A stretch of 64,000 nucleotides of DNA. Origin: Candidatus Sulfotelmatobacter sp. (GTDB lineage Bacteria > Acidobacteriota > Terriglobia > Terriglobales > Acidobacteriaceae). Positions 46,102 through 56,384 of the stretch are shown in pieces. The stretch covers positions 62,001 through 126,000 of the forward strand of contig JASHOH010000169.1 in NCBI GenBank assembly GCA_030041215.1, in the 5' to 3' direction. Positions within the stretch are counted from its first letter, which is position 1. The number at the start of each line of letters is the position of its first letter. The notes under the pieces are model-generated. The model was not told where the DNA came from, did no database searches, and worked only from the letters and a program-made list of their open reading frames with translations. Both the position numbers and the translations under genes were made by a program.

Positions 46102-46191
46102 GTAGCGACCTCCTATTGAAACGATTCAATAAAGGAGTATACGAGAGAACCGAGCCGCGCGGTAGCTGCATTCAGATCAGATAAGGCTTGG

Positions 46192-47211
46192 CTACGGTCT
46201 ATGCATTTCCCGCACCACTTCGCGCAACGAGAAGTGCAGGAACGGCGCGGGAGCGAGCGTAAGCACGAGCATGAGAACGGCAAACGCCGCCAGCCAGAGG
46301 CGTGCGCCCGAAACTCTGGGCCAGTCGGCCACATTTGGATGGCGCAGACTGCTCAGACGAAGCAGGATGGCCCACATCAGCCACACATAGCAGAGGTAGT
46401 AAGCCATCAATAAAAGCGAGATTGTCGTCGCCCACGAAATCCAGCGATGCGCCCGCGGGGTGATGGAAAAAACAATGTGGCCGCCGTCGAGCTGCCCTCC
46501 CGGCAGCAGGTTCAGAGCCGTCGCAAACATACCCACCCACGCGGCAATTGCCGCGGGATGCAATAGCACAGCACCCAAAGGCAACCGGGCCACTCCCCAG
46601 CCGCAGGCGGCAAGCAGACGATGCATCAGCTGAAAGATCACTGGAAATCCGAGTTCAAGATCTGCCGGCGGCACGCCGCGCGGAATTGGTTTCGATAATC
46701 CCAGCGAAACTGCGAGCACGCCAACTGCGACGACAAATCCCGCAATTGGTCCGGCGATGCCGATATCAAACAGGCCGGTGCGCGAGCGAATCGGCGACTT
46801 GATGCGAATGAAAGCTCCGAAGGTTCCAATCAGAGTCGGCGCCGGAATAAAAAACGGCAGCGTTGCCCAAACACCGTAGCGCTTGCACATCAGGTAGTGG
46901 CCCATCTCGTGAGCCAGCAGGATCAACATCAGCGTGCCAGCAAACGGGATGCCAAGCAGCAGGCGCGATGGGTGCACCAGCGCCCATGGCATGCTGAAAG
47001 GCGAATTGCTGTCATCGAAGAGAAAAACCGGCAGGCCACGGTCGAAATTGTGCTGCATGTGCGCTCCCACGACCAGCGTCGTGAAGCACGTCAGCAGCAA
47101 AAGCAAAGCGTGCAGCCAGTATCGCTGGCGCGGCTGGCGCACGGCGTACACCGGTGTCGGCCGAAGATATTCGATGGTGGAAGAAGTAAGTGGAGGAGTC
47201 TGTTCCGACAT
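46192..47211 (-). CDS. Site-2-protease-type M50 metalloprotease
   Basis: Second intramembrane zinc protease in the window, 339 residues, without CBS domains. The active site is HEMGH (His101, Glu102, His105), and the third ligand is expected in NLLPGGQLDGGH. Eight or so membrane helices are visible. The N-terminal 30 residues face the cytoplasm. It could release membrane-bound regulators or sigma-factor inhibitors. The C-terminal part has an extra pair of helices. Confidence 0.9.
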   Translation of the reverse strand: MSEQTPPLTSSTIEYLRPTPVYAVRQPRQRYWLHALLLLLTCFTTLVVGAHMQHNFDRGLPVFLFDDSNSPFSMPWALVHPSRLLLGIPFAGTLMLILLAHEMGHYLMCKRYGVWATLPFFIPAPTLIGTFGAFIRIKSPIRSRTGLFDIGIAGPIAGFVVAVGVLAVSLGLSKPIPRGVPPADLELGFPVIFQLMHRLLAACGWGVARLPLGAVLLHPAAIAAWVGMFATALNLLPGGQLDGGHIVFSITPRAHRWISWATTISLLLMAYYLCYVWLMWAILLRLSSLRHPNVADWPRVSGARLWLAAFAVLMLVLTLAPAPFLHFSLREVVREMHRP

Positions 47212-47413
47212 GAATGCGCGGTCTTGCGATAAAGAGATAGCTCTTTAGATGCTACCATCTCCGGAGTGATTTCTGGGCCGAACCGGCTGACGATGAGTGC
47301 AGAGTGATTACGTTGCGAATGGCCTAGCTTCTTTGACGCGATTTCCGCTGACAGCGCATCTAGTTCACCACACTTATATCCTTCCAACCGAACGTCCCAT
47401 GAAGCCCGCGACG

Positions 47414-47776
47414 TCAGCCTCGGGCGTGCGGACTCGCGGGAAACTCCACAGCCGATCTGCCCGGATGATTGGGATCCACTCGCACCTGGATTTGCGAGCC
47501 GATCGGAAAATGCCTCGCCAACTCAATCGTCTCCGGATCCGATTCCGCTTTGGAAGTCTTCCTCGAGAGGACACACTTGCGAAACTCACCGGAAAATGTC
47601 CCCCCGAGAAAAGCGTAGCTGTACCAGACACTGAACCACCCCGCGTTCGTAGCAAATCGCAGGAACTCCTGGGCCTCAATCCTTGCCGCGACAAGTTGCC
47701 AGCCTCGGGCATGCCTTCGCCAGCGCCAATTTCGTACCGCCCAGAGTAATTCTGCAACTCCAAATACTTGCCGCAC
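47414..47776 (-). CDS. DUF3592-like protein
   Basis: A 120-residue protein of the DUF3592 type with the phrases RGWQLVAARIEAQEF, WYSYAFLGGTFSGEF and FPIGSQIQVRVDPNHPGRSAV. The start is a GTG at 47776. Unlike many members it has no long membrane helix. A frame on the same strand at 47374-47787 is a shadow. Confidence 0.7.
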   Translation of the reverse strand: MRQVFGVAELLWAVRNWRWRRHARGWQLVAARIEAQEFLRFATNAGWFSVWYSYAFLGGTFSGEFRKCVLSRKTSKAESDPETIELARHFPIGSQIQVRVDPNHPGRSAVEFPASPHARG

Positions 47777-47864
47777 GGGGAGGCCACTCGCTCAATCGTA
47801 TGAAGTCATGTCAATGAAGAGATGGTACGCGGCTTTCTGGGGTACTGAGTACTGTCTACTGAAG

Positions 47865-48134
47865 TTAATCAATCGATTGCAACTCTTTGCCGGGTTTGAA
47901 GCGCACGGCCTTGCCAGGAGGAATGGATACTTCGGCGCCAGTTCGAGGGTTACGTCCAATGCCGGTTTTCCGCGGGCGAACGTTGAAAACTCCAAATCCG
48001 CGCAGCTCGATACGCTGGCCGCGAGCGAGCGCGTTCTTCATGCTGTCAAAAACCGTTTCCACCGCCAGTTCGGCTTTGGTCTTGGTGATGCCGGTTTTAT
48101 TGACCACTTCGTTGATAATGTCGAGCTTGATCAC
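47865..48134 (-). CDS. HU family DNA-binding protein
   Basis: Small basic nucleoid protein that bends DNA; 89 residues. The HU/IHF signature is GRNPRTGAEVSIPPGKAVRFKPGK, and the helical dimer core is LDIINEVVNKTGITKTKAELAVETVFDSM. The start is a GTG at 48134. HU and IHF cannot be told apart with certainty, but the length and lack of extra domains favour HU. Confidence 0.95.
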   Translation of the reverse strand: MIKLDIINEVVNKTGITKTKAELAVETVFDSMKNALARGQRIELRGFGVFNVRPRKTGIGRNPRTGAEVSIPPGKAVRFKPGKELQSID

Positions 48135-48239
48135 GAACGGCCCCCGGAAGGCGCAAGAGATTATTCTTCAAGTCATTGATGCTATGGGAGATAAGGGAGA
48201 TTGTCAACGGGAGCACCAGCGCAGGCAACAGAAAAGATT

Positions 48240-48330
48240 TGGTAATTGAGCAATTTTGTGATTTCCGGTAGGGCTGGGACTTTCCTTTCAAATTACCCGA
48301 TTACCGAATTTCCAAATTACAAAATTCCTA
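48240..48330. repeat. AT-rich repeat before HU / after hfq
   Basis: AAATTACCCGATTACCGAATTTCCAAATTAC-like units and their inverted partners (GGTAATTGAG...ATTTTGTGATTTCCGG) surround a short GC segment. This AT-rich tract stands out from the surroundings and overlaps the end of hfq. No gene is seen in the 190-base spacer. Confidence 0.5.
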
Positions 48331-48780
48331 GCGCCGCTCCTCTTCCTTGAACATGTATTTGATGGCGGGCTTGTAGACGATCAGATTGGGCTGGCCATTG
48401 TCGCGGGTGAGCTTGATGCAATTCTTGTCGTACCACTCGATGATGCCGTGCAGCTCCTCGCCATCCTGCAGCACGAGCACCATCGGCGTCTTCGACTGCA
48501 TTTGTTTCTGATAGTAGAAATTTTCGGCGTTCGTCTGCTCAGGAGGCGCAGCCTTGCGCCCGCCACCGGGGCCACCGCGGTCACCACGGTCGAATCCCCG
48601 CTCCGGCCAATCATGCCGCTCCGGGCGCTCGCGGCGCTCGACGGTTTGCATGTGATTGCTATTGTGATTGCCGTGATTGTGCTCAGGGCGCGACAGCGAA
48701 GGCCGAATCAGCTTGCGGTTGGCAAAATTCTCTTCTTCTCCTGTCGTCTGGGCGGGAGTCGGTTCCATCGTCTCTTTCAT
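48328..48780 (-). CDS. hfq: RNA chaperone Hfq with long N-terminal tail
   Basis: Hexameric Sm-like protein that pairs small RNAs with mRNAs. Residues 85-150 form the Sm fold: [20 protein letters not shown], then [20 protein letters not shown] and YKPAIKYMF, where other Hfq have YKHAI. Here the Sm domain is C-terminal and preceded by about 84 disordered residues rich in His, Arg, Asn and Gly ([26 protein letters not shown]). In most Hfq the tail is C-terminal. The ATG at 48780 follows AGGAGT; an upstream start (48813) lacks one. Confidence 0.85.
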   Translation of the reverse strand: MKETMEPTPAQTTGEEENFANRKLIRPSLSRPEHNHGNHNSNHMQTVERRERPERHDWPERGFDRGDRGGPGGGRKAAPPEQTNAENFYYQKQMQSKTPMVLVLQDGEELHGIIEWYDKNCIKLTRDNGQPNLIVYKPAIKYMFKEEERR

Positions 48781-48953
48781 AGTGGCGCTACTCCTGCGCA
48801 CGCGTTCGTGCAACCGGCAATATTAGACAACCCTGAGAATGAATTAACGAAGGCGTGAAATTTTATTTACCGTACCATAGGAATCCCGCCCTGACAATGC
48901 CGCTGAAGTGCCATATGGCAACAGTGTGCCAAAAAGTTGCACACTCTATCACA

Positions 48954-50180
48954 CTAAGTTTTGGTTAGGTCTGCCCCTCTACGCTCATGGCCGGACCCGG
49001 TGACGATCGATACCAAAGCAACTGCAATAACCACCGTCCATGCCATTACCGGCGCGAAAACTCCGCCGAAGCGCTGTTCAACCATGCGCGCCTGAATACG
49101 AATGTTCCACGAGGAAAGTAAATTGCCCAGTTGATAGGCAAATCCGGGGAAAGTTCCGCGAACCGCCGGAGGCGAAAGTTCATTCAGATGCGCGGGAACC
49201 ACTCCCCAAGCCCCTTGCACCATAAATTGCATGAGAAAGCCGCCAAGCGCCAGCATTGGAACGCTATGGGAATACGCCCACAGAGGAATGACCGGCAAAG
49301 CCAGCAACGCGGCAAACACAATTGCCCTGCGCCGCCCGATTTTTTCTGACCATGCGCCGAAAAGGAATCCGCCCAGCAGCGCGCCAATATTGGCGACGAT
49401 TGCGATGTTGCCCACGGTTTGAGGTGAGAAGTGGTGGTCTTTCTGAAGAAAGGTTGGATACAGATCTTGCGTGCCATGACTGAAAGAGTTAAAAGCGAAC
49501 ATCAGCAAAACCAGGAACAGGAAGGAACCGGTGTAGGTAAGAATGTCGGCCCCAATGTGAGTTTCGGCTTTGCGCGACACTCTGCCCTGCAACCAGGCCG
49601 GAGATTCCTCCACTTTGGTGCGGATGTAAATCACCAGAAACGCGGGCAGAGCGCCAATGATGAACATGCCGCGCCAACCCACAGTCTGAAAAACGGTGCG
49701 ATACACAACCGCAGCCACCAGATACCCAACCGCATACCCCTCTTGCAAGAGGCCGGAGAAGAATCCGCGCCCCTCGGCCGGCAGGGTTTCAAAAGCCAGC
49801 GCCGCGCCTACGCCCCATTCGCCTCCCATGGCTACCCCAAAGAATGCACGCAGAATGATCAGAGTCTTCAGTGAAGGCGCAAACGCCGAGGCCAGTTCAA
49901 AGCCTGAGTAGGCAATGATGTCAATCATCAAAGTAAGACGCCGGCCAAACTTGTCGGCCATAACGCCGAACAAGAACGCGCCCACCGGACGCATAGCCAG
50001 AGTCCAGGCAATAGCAGCAACAACGGCAGACACTTTTTCGTGAAATTCCGCTGCAATCGCGCTCACGCAAAAGGTAAGAATGAAAAAATCAAACGCATCC
50101 AGCGACCAGCCCAGAAAGCAGGCTATGAACGTATTCCGCTGTACCGAGGTGAGCCTGCGAAAACGGCCAAGGATTTCCAT
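48954..50180 (-). CDS. MFS transporter, carboxylate/sugar-acid type
   Basis: A 408-residue major facilitator with 12 predicted helices. The loop motif is ADKFGRRLTLM. The N-terminus (FIACFLGWSLDAFDFFILTF) and GEWGVGAALAFE are typical of transporters for lactate, shikimate, sialate or aromatic acids (JEN1/ShiA/NanT group). It is divergent from a Rieske oxygenase gene 88 bases away. The substrate is likely an organic acid, perhaps aromatic, given the neighbour; this is inference. Confidence 0.88.
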   Translation of the reverse strand: MEILGRFRRLTSVQRNTFIACFLGWSLDAFDFFILTFCVSAIAAEFHEKVSAVVAAIAWTLAMRPVGAFLFGVMADKFGRRLTLMIDIIAYSGFELASAFAPSLKTLIILRAFFGVAMGGEWGVGAALAFETLPAEGRGFFSGLLQEGYAVGYLVAAVVYRTVFQTVGWRGMFIIGALPAFLVIYIRTKVEESPAWLQGRVSRKAETHIGADILTYTGSFLFLVLLMFAFNSFSHGTQDLYPTFLQKDHHFSPQTVGNIAIVANIGALLGGFLFGAWSEKIGRRRAIVFAALLALPVIPLWAYSHSVPMLALGGFLMQFMVQGAWGVVPAHLNELSPPAVRGTFPGFAYQLGNLLSSWNIRIQARMVEQRFGGVFAPVMAWTVVIAVALVSIVTGSGHERRGADLTKT

Positions 50181-50268
50181 GAGCGTGCCTCAGATCAAAT
50201 CACCGCAATGAAACGTCCTGCGGATGCTAGCATAAGCTTTCAATCAGCCAACACCCGGCAATTGCTCC

Positions 50269-51384
50269 ATGCCCGAACTCGAGTCCCCACAACGGCAAGC
50301 GCCCGACTCGTTAATGCTCACCGGCTTCTGGTATCGCGCGCTGCCCGCTGACCGCGTACATCGCAACCAGTTGCACAAAGCCATGCTGCTGGAAATTCCG
50401 CTGGTCATCGGCCGCGACCGCCAGGGCCAGCCGTTCGCTTTGCGGGATGCATGTCCACACCGCGGCATGCCGCTGCATTGCGGCCGGTTCGACGGCGAAA
50501 ACCTGGAGTGCTCGTATCACGGATGGCAGTTCGATGTTCACAACGGCCAGTGCGAACTGATTCCCTCGCTCACCGCCGATCAGCATTTGAAAGTCGATCG
50601 CATTTATGCAGGGAGCTACCCCTGCGAAGAGCAAGATGGTTTCATTTGGGTCTACATTCCCGATCCCGGGCCGCCGGGCGCGGGCTTTACTGCGCCCCAA
50701 GAAGCTCCGGACGCCGCACCGGTCATTGAGAAGTTCAGCGAGAAATACAACACAGCTTACCTGACGGCCGACATGCCGGTAAGCATCGATCATGGAATCA
50801 TCGGGCTGATGGATCCGGCACACGGTCCGTTCGTTCACCAGGCCTGGTGGTGGCGGAGCCGCCACAGCATTCACGAAAAGAAAAAGAACTTCGAGCCAAT
50901 TCCCAACGGATTCCGCATGAGCGCGCACACGCCAAGCTCAAATTCAGCTCCGTATAAGCTGTTGCGGCTGTATGCCGATGCCGATTCAATTACCACGACC
51001 ATCGATTTCACGCTGCCCAATCTGCGGCGTGAAGTGATTCGCGCGGGGAAATACTGGTTTTCATCGTTGACCACGGTAACCCCGATCACGGGCAATCAAT
51101 GCCGCATCGACGTAGTCGCACAATGGAACATTTTTCGCTGGCTGCCTTTCGGCGCCGAGCTGCTGAAATTCGTGTTCTCAAAATTCGTCGAGCAAGACCG
51201 CCGCACCATGGAGCTGCAAGTCGAAGGCCTGAAATACAACCCACATCTGATGCTGATCGACGACGCCGATCGTCCAGCGAAGTGGTATTTCCAGTTGAAA
51301 GCCGCCCATTTGGAAGCCAAGCGCACCGGCGGCGAAATGAAGCATCCGATGGCGGGACCGGTTACGCTCAGATGGAGAAGCTGA
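50269..51384 (+). CDS. Rieske 2Fe-2S aromatic ring-hydroxylating oxygenase
   Basis: Oxygenase large-subunit-type protein of 371 residues. The Rieske cluster ligands are CPHRG (Cys62, His64) and CSYHGW (Cys81, His84). The C-terminal catalytic part has an expected mononuclear iron site around DHGIIGLMDPAHGPFVH (residues near 170-190). No reductase or ferredoxin gene is next to it. It resembles single-component-type oxygenases of the vanillate/phenoxybenzoate/demethylase group. It is divergent from the MFS transporter, suggesting joint uptake and oxidation. Confidence 0.88.
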   Translation: MPELESPQRQAPDSLMLTGFWYRALPADRVHRNQLHKAMLLEIPLVIGRDRQGQPFALRDACPHRGMPLHCGRFDGENLECSYHGWQFDVHNGQCELIPSLTADQHLKVDRIYAGSYPCEEQDGFIWVYIPDPGPPGAGFTAPQEAPDAAPVIEKFSEKYNTAYLTADMPVSIDHGIIGLMDPAHGPFVHQAWWWRSRHSIHEKKKNFEPIPNGFRMSAHTPSSNSAPYKLLRLYADADSITTTIDFTLPNLRREVIRAGKYWFSSLTTVTPITGNQCRIDVVAQWNIFRWLPFGAELLKFVFSKFVEQDRRTMELQVEGLKYNPHLMLIDDADRPAKWYFQLKAAHLEAKRTGGEMKHPMAGPVTLRWRS

Positions 51385-51453
51385 CGTTTCTTTTTTGAAT
51401 CAGTCGCCGAAAACTGCCATTACCTCGTCTGCGACTTCGAGCAGTCGCGACTT

Positions 51454-52365
51454 CTACAAATTACATTCGGGCCGCAGCGGGTAGGTACTGTTCAACTCGT
51501 GGAGGTACGTCTCCATCGCATGCCAGCATACAAGGCTGTTCTTGGCGAAACTGGACGACTTGAATTCGTAAGCGGTATCGACATGGTCATAGTCGAGCAG
51601 CACGGGGATGTCCGGCGGCAATTTCGGCACTACGTCGAGCTTGTTTACAAAGCGCCACGAATTAATGGGCAGCTGATTAAACATGCGAGCGAACTCCTTA
51701 TTGCCAACGCGCGGGGAGGCGAACGTACACGACGTGGTGATGTCGAACTTTTTCTTTTTGTCATTTTCCATGACAAACAGCGTGGCCAGGGCCGCGCCCA
51801 AGCTATGACCAGTGACCACCATCGGCCGCGCCCGGCGAGGTTCCGCCAGGGACTGTCTGACATGGCGCGCCAACTCACGGCTGGTCGCCAGTTGATCAAG
51901 CTGGTCGGCGAAAGAGCCGCCGAACGTGTCCGGCGGCTGCTGCCCCGGCGCTGCTGCCTCCGCAGCTCGATCCTCGGCCAACTTGCGCCTTACCACCTTC
52001 AACGAGCTGTAGATTTTGTCGAACCCACTGGCCACGCGTCCAGCGTCTGGCACCTGACGGAATGGAGTGGGAAGCGCGGCTGCGTCATCAATCCACTCGA
52101 TTGCCCCTTCGGTGCCGCGAATGGCCACGATGCGCCTGTCGGGATCGTCGATCTTGCGGCAGACGATGCCGTAAAATTCCGGCTCCTTCCGGGTAAGGAT
52201 GAAGTCGGACATGTGAATCCATGCCCCGAGCTCGAATCCATCGGGAATGCCGGCGGGGTCTGGCCGCAGCGGGTCTCCGCCCTGCGGTTGGCGGAACATC
52301 GTGTACGCAGCCTGCACAAACCGGCCGTAGAAAAAAGCTTGTCCCGGATCTGGTGGCGCACCCAT
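51454..52365 (-). CDS. Class 3 lipase family protein
   Basis: Alpha/beta hydrolase of 303 residues. The nucleophile elbow is VVTGHSLGAALATL with Ser188. RIVAIRGTEGAIEWIDD before it is the oxyanion part of fungal-type class 3 lipases. The catalytic Asp is expected in NKLDVVPKLPP and the His near VCWHAMETYLHELN. GAAGGAGACGTT precedes the ATG at 52365; an upstream start would add ten residues. No signal peptide, so it may be cytoplasmic or otherwise exported. Confidence 0.85.
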   Translation of the reverse strand: MGAPPDPGQAFFYGRFVQAAYTMFRQPQGGDPLRPDPAGIPDGFELGAWIHMSDFILTRKEPEFYGIVCRKIDDPDRRIVAIRGTEGAIEWIDDAAALPTPFRQVPDAGRVASGFDKIYSSLKVVRRKLAEDRAAEAAAPGQQPPDTFGGSFADQLDQLATSRELARHVRQSLAEPRRARPMVVTGHSLGAALATLFVMENDKKKKFDITTSCTFASPRVGNKEFARMFNQLPINSWRFVNKLDVVPKLPPDIPVLLDYDHVDTAYEFKSSSFAKNSLVCWHAMETYLHELNSTYPLRPECNL

Positions 52366-52480
52366 AACGTCTCCTTCGAGATTGCTGCCCGGCAACTTCT
52401 ATTGCGCTGACTTGTATATCTTTCTGCCTGAGATAGCATATCAACGGCACGGGCTAATCTTTATCAGCCGGCTAAAGCAG

Positions 52481-53191
52481 ATGAAAATCACCATGATCGG
52501 TCACAGCACGGTGCTGATCGAAACAGCTGGCAAGCGCGTCCTCACAGATCCCTACTTCGGCCTGCACGGCAATCCAGCCTACGCGCGTCCCCGACCGCCG
52601 GCATGCACGCGAGAAGAACTGAGGAGCGTCGACCTGGTTCTGGTTTCGCACAATCACTTCGATCATGTTGATCGCAGATTTTTGCGGATGCTGCCGCCAT
52701 CTGTGCCTGTCCTTGCCCCGGCTGCCACCGCCTGGATGACGCGCCTGAAAGGCGGGCGCAACGTGACCGGCCTGAGGCCCTGGGACAAAAAATCGTTCGA
52801 CGGAATCGTGATCACGGCGGTCCCCGCCCGCCACGTCACCTTCACGGTCGGATACGTCATCGAAGCCGAAGCCCGCAGGGTCTATTTTGCCGCCGATACG
52901 TATCTGGGCAGTTTCATGCGAAGAATGGGAAGCGAATTCCATCCCGATATCGCGCTCATTCCAGTGACCACTTTCCTCATCCCCATGACCATGGGCGAGA
53001 AGCAGGCAGTTGAGGCGGTGCGGAGACTGGCGCCGCAAACCATCATTCCAATCCATCTGGGAATTGTTCCCCGTTCGCCGTTGATGCGGACGAGCGACAC
53101 CGCCGAAGGTTTTCGCGAGCGCGTGCGCCAGGCAGGACTGAACACGGAAATCGTGATTCTCAAAGAAGGGGAGAACTGGACGCCACCATAA
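52481..53191 (+). CDS. MBL-fold metal-dependent hydrolase
   Basis: Metallo-beta-lactamase-fold hydrolase of 236 residues, UlaG/RomA-like. The metal site is SHNHFDHVD (57-62 HNHFDH). Later ligands are probably ARHVTF, YFAADT and PIHLG. The start is MKITMIGHS at 52481. Members act on lactones, phosphodiesters or lipid-derived substrates; the substrate here is unknown. Confidence 0.88.
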   Translation: MKITMIGHSTVLIETAGKRVLTDPYFGLHGNPAYARPRPPACTREELRSVDLVLVSHNHFDHVDRRFLRMLPPSVPVLAPAATAWMTRLKGGRNVTGLRPWDKKSFDGIVITAVPARHVTFTVGYVIEAEARRVYFAADTYLGSFMRRMGSEFHPDIALIPVTTFLIPMTMGEKQAVEAVRRLAPQTIIPIHLGIVPRSPLMRTSDTAEGFRERVRQAGLNTEIVILKEGENWTPP

Positions 53192-53215
53192 CCGATCGTC
53201 AGCAGGAGAAGGCTT

Positions 53216-53599
53216 TCATTCCTGCACCAGCCACTCCAACGCCTCTTCTCGCGTTTTGAAGATGGGAAGCTCGCGCTGCGAGAAATTCTTGAAGTGCTCG
53301 TAAAACACCTTTGGTAAGCCTTCAGTTCCAATCCACGCTGCACGCTTCACATAAGGCTTGTCGAGCACAAGGACTTCTTTCATGCGCGTGGCCACGTTCT
53401 TGTCGACTTCGGCGCCCGTGAAATCGGCAAAAATCAGCATTGATTTTGGCGGATGCCGGGCAACATCGGCACGGATCTGGTCCAGCAGCAACAGCATCTC
53501 CTTCGCCGTGCAATTCGTGTAATCGATGGTGTAGACGGCGTGGCCCTTGTGCTTGATGAAGCGTAAACGCCCGTCGAGCGGAAGGGGGTGATCGCTCAT
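53216..53599 (-). CDS. STAS-like small protein co-transcribed with alaS
   Basis: A 127-residue protein of alpha/beta pattern ([64 protein letters not shown]), reminiscent of STAS/SpoIIAA folds. The ATG overlaps the alaS stop codon (ATGA), so it is translated together with alaS. No serine typical of a phosphorylated STAS site can be named with confidence. Function unknown. Confidence 0.65.
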   Translation of the reverse strand: MSDHPLPLDGRLRFIKHKGHAVYTIDYTNCTAKEMLLLLDQIRADVARHPPKSMLIFADFTGAEVDKNVATRMKEVLVLDKPYVKRAAWIGTEGLPKVFYEHFKNFSQRELPIFKTREEALEWLVQE

Positions 53600-56355
53600 A
53601 CGAGCAATGACTCTACCACGGAATAGGCCCCTTCGAGTGCGGCATCGAGCGCGGCAGAGTCTTTTCCGCCGGCTTCGGCGAGATCGGGGCGTCCACCGCC
53701 TTTGCCGCCAACTTTCTGCGCGACCGGGCCAATGATTTTTCCAGCTTGAACTTTGCTAGTGAGATCTTTCGTGACGCCAACGATCAGCGAAACATTGCCA
53801 TTGTTCGCCGAGCCGAGCACGACCACACCGGAGCCGAGTTTGTCGCGAAGCTGATCGACCAGCGTACGCATCTGCGGGCGCTCGAGATTATCCACGCGAT
53901 GCGCCAAAACCTTCACGCCCTTTACATCTTTTATTTTGTCGCCGATGTTGGCCGTGCTCGACGAGGCTGATTTCATCCGCGCCTGGTCGAGTTCTCGCGT
54001 CAGGCGCTTGATCTCAGCATCTTTCTTTTCGATTTCGGCCCTGAGGGCCTCGGCAGGCGACGCTGGCGCTTCCTCGGTTGAGGGTGCCCCACCTTTGTCC
54101 TTCTTTTGGACAAAGGTGGGTGAAACAAAGGCGGACACCACGCCTTCCAACTCATGATCCTTGCGGAAATGCCATAGCGATCCCTCGCCCGTCACGGCCT
54201 CGACCCGTCTTACCCCCGACGAAACGCTTCCTTCCTTCAAAATCTTGATCAGCCCAATCTCGCCGGTCTGATTCGTATGTGTGCCGCCGCAGAGTTCGGT
54301 TGAAAAATCTCCGATCCTTATTACACGAACTCTATCGCCATATTTTTCCCCGAACAGCGCCATGGCGTGATAGTCGTTGATGGCTACATCGATCGGAACG
54401 TTCTCGATCACCTCGATCTTCGTGTTGCGTAGGACTTCTTTATTGATCAGGTCTTCGATGTCTTGCAACTCTTCATCTTCGACGCCAGTGAAGTGCGAAA
54501 AATCGAAGCGCAGATGATCCGGCGCAACCAGCGATCCCGCCTGCTTCACATGCTTGCCCAAAACCTCGCGCAGACCGGCATGAAGAAGATGCGTTGCCGT
54601 GTGATTGCGCATGGTGGACTGGCGGATTTCGGTATCGACGACAGCGTCAACGTAGTCCCCCAATCGAATCGGTTGTTTGGTGACGACCTGATGCGCGCGC
54701 ACTCCTTGAATTGGATAATAAGTTCCCTTCACTTCGGCGACGACTGTGTTGTGATCGTCCGAATAAAACCAGCCCCGGTCGCCAACCTGCCCGCCAGATT
54801 CGGCATAGAAGGGCGTGTGATCGAGAATGACCTCTCCTTCTTCACCAGCCTTGAGTTCTCGCACGCCCTGGCCGTTCTTGATGATCGCCAACACTTCACA
54901 GTTTTCCGAGCGCGTCTGCCGGTAGCCTTCAAACTCGGATTTCGGAAGCTGCTGGTAGGCAGAATTGGCAGTCTGCTTGGCCGCGCCTTTCCAAGAGGCG
55001 CGGGCGCGAGCGCGCTGATCGGCCATTGCCGAATCAAAACCAGACTGATCAAACTCTATGCCCCGGTCGCGGGCAGCCTCCTGCATGAAGTCCAGGGGCA
55101 TGCCGAAGGTATCGTAAAGTTTGAAAGCCTCCGCGCCCGACAATCGATTTTCATCGAGCAGCGCTTCCAGTTTCTCCAAGCCAATGTTGAGGGTGTGGGC
55201 AAACCGAGTCTCTTCCGCGAGGATTGTCTTGGAAACGCGTTCGGAGGTTTCGTTCAATTCCGGATACGCGTCGTTCATCAGATCACGCACCGCGAATACC
55301 ATCTCATGCAGAAACGGTTTCGTCTGACCGAGCAACCGTCCATGCGTGATGGCACGGCGAATAATCTTCCGCAGCACATAGCCCCGGCCTTCATTGGAAG
55401 GAAGCACTCCATCGGAAATCAAGAATGTGGCTGCGCGCGAGTGGTCGGCAATCACGCGTAAGGAAGCAGCAGATTTCGTGTGCGCTTCCTTCGCCAATTC
55501 CTTTTTCAGCGACGTTCCCGTCAACTCCGCCGCCCTCTTAATCAGCGGCGTGAACAAATCCGTCTCATAATTCGAGATGACGCCTTGCAGCACTGCCGTC
55601 AGGCGCTCCAATCCCGCGCCAGTGTCAATTGACCGCTTGGGTAGCGGCTTCGTCCCGCCAGCCTGCCGATCGTACTGCATGAACACGAGATTCCATATTT
55701 CAACGTAGCGGCCGCAATCGCAGGGAAACTTGCAATCGGTATGCCCCTGATCCGACGCTGCCGCTCCCATGTCGTAATGAATCTCGCTGCATGGACCGCA
55801 CGGACCCGTATCGCCCATCTGCCAGAAATTGTCTTTCCTGTCACCAGGGAAGATGCGCTCTTTGGGAACACCTACTTCGAGCCAATATCTTTCCGCTTCA
55901 ACGTCACGCTCGACGTCGAAGCCCAACTCCCTCGAAGCCGCCGCCTTATCGGGGTCATCAAAAATCGTTACGTACAGTTTTTCTTTCGGAATTCCGAACC
56001 ACTCCCGCGACGTAATCAACTCCCAAGCATAGGGAATTGCCTTTTCCTTGAAGTAGTCGCCGAAAGAAAAATTGCCCAGCATCTCGAAAAACGTGTGATG
56101 GCGATTGGTGAACCCGACGTTCTCGAGATCGTTGTGCTTGCCGCCGGCGCGCACACATTTCTGCGAAGTCGTGGCGCGCGAGTAATCGCGCTTTTCGAGG
56201 CCCAAAAACACGTCTTTGAACTGGTTCATCCCCGCATTGGTAAACAACAAAGTAGGATCATTCGCAGGCACCAGCGACGACGAATGCACCTCTTTGTGGC
56301 CCCTTTGCACAAAGAAATCGAGGAACTTGCGGCGAATTTGAGAACCAGTCAACAT
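53596..56355 (-). CDS. alaS: Alanyl-tRNA synthetase with repeat-derived insert
   Basis: Charges tRNA-Ala; also edits Ser and Gly. 919 residues. Catalytic class II core: [25 protein letters not shown]-type loop and GAGLERL. The editing zinc site is HTATH and CGGTH. The C-Ala dimerisation part has [14 protein letters not shown]. Between editing domain and C-Ala is a segment (about 740-770) that is a perfect hairpin in DNA (54088-54120), reading [14 protein letters not shown]. The start is ATG at 56355; an upstream frame runs into CACAGAGG repeats. Confidence 0.95.
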   Translation of the reverse strand: MLTGSQIRRKFLDFFVQRGHKEVHSSSLVPANDPTLLFTNAGMNQFKDVFLGLEKRDYSRATTSQKCVRAGGKHNDLENVGFTNRHHTFFEMLGNFSFGDYFKEKAIPYAWELITSREWFGIPKEKLYVTIFDDPDKAAASRELGFDVERDVEAERYWLEVGVPKERIFPGDRKDNFWQMGDTGPCGPCSEIHYDMGAAASDQGHTDCKFPCDCGRYVEIWNLVFMQYDRQAGGTKPLPKRSIDTGAGLERLTAVLQGVISNYETDLFTPLIKRAAELTGTSLKKELAKEAHTKSAASLRVIADHSRAATFLISDGVLPSNEGRGYVLRKIIRRAITHGRLLGQTKPFLHEMVFAVRDLMNDAYPELNETSERVSKTILAEETRFAHTLNIGLEKLEALLDENRLSGAEAFKLYDTFGMPLDFMQEAARDRGIEFDQSGFDSAMADQRARARASWKGAAKQTANSAYQQLPKSEFEGYRQTRSENCEVLAIIKNGQGVRELKAGEEGEVILDHTPFYAESGGQVGDRGWFYSDDHNTVVAEVKGTYYPIQGVRAHQVVTKQPIRLGDYVDAVVDTEIRQSTMRNHTATHLLHAGLREVLGKHVKQAGSLVAPDHLRFDFSHFTGVEDEELQDIEDLINKEVLRNTKIEVIENVPIDVAINDYHAMALFGEKYGDRVRVIRIGDFSTELCGGTHTNQTGEIGLIKILKEGSVSSGVRRVEAVTGEGSLWHFRKDHELEGVVSAFVSPTFVQKKDKGGAPSTEEAPASPAEALRAEIEKKDAEIKRLTRELDQARMKSASSSTANIGDKIKDVKGVKVLAHRVDNLERPQMRTLVDQLRDKLGSGVVVLGSANNGNVSLIVGVTKDLTSKVQAGKIIGPVAQKVGGKGGGRPDLAEAGGKDSAALDAALEGAYSVVESLLV
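54088..54120. repeat. Perfect 13-bp palindrome inside alaS
   Basis: CCCACCTTTGTCC (54088-54100) and GGACAAAGGTGGG (54108-54120) are perfect inverted repeats around TTCTTTT. It codes for residues 746-756, between the editing and C-Ala domains, where AlaS normally has a variable linker. The frame is not disturbed. Confidence 0.8.
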
Positions 56356-56384
56356 GCGTGGATTCAGCTTGATTCTAGCATTCA

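Noticed and set aside
47374-47787. Second open frame at the DUF3592-like gene
   Set aside because: Overlaps the family-supported frame 47414-47776 in another phase and has no conserved motif.
54463-55461. 332-codon open frame opposite alaS
   Set aside because: Antisense shadow of the alaS catalytic and editing regions.
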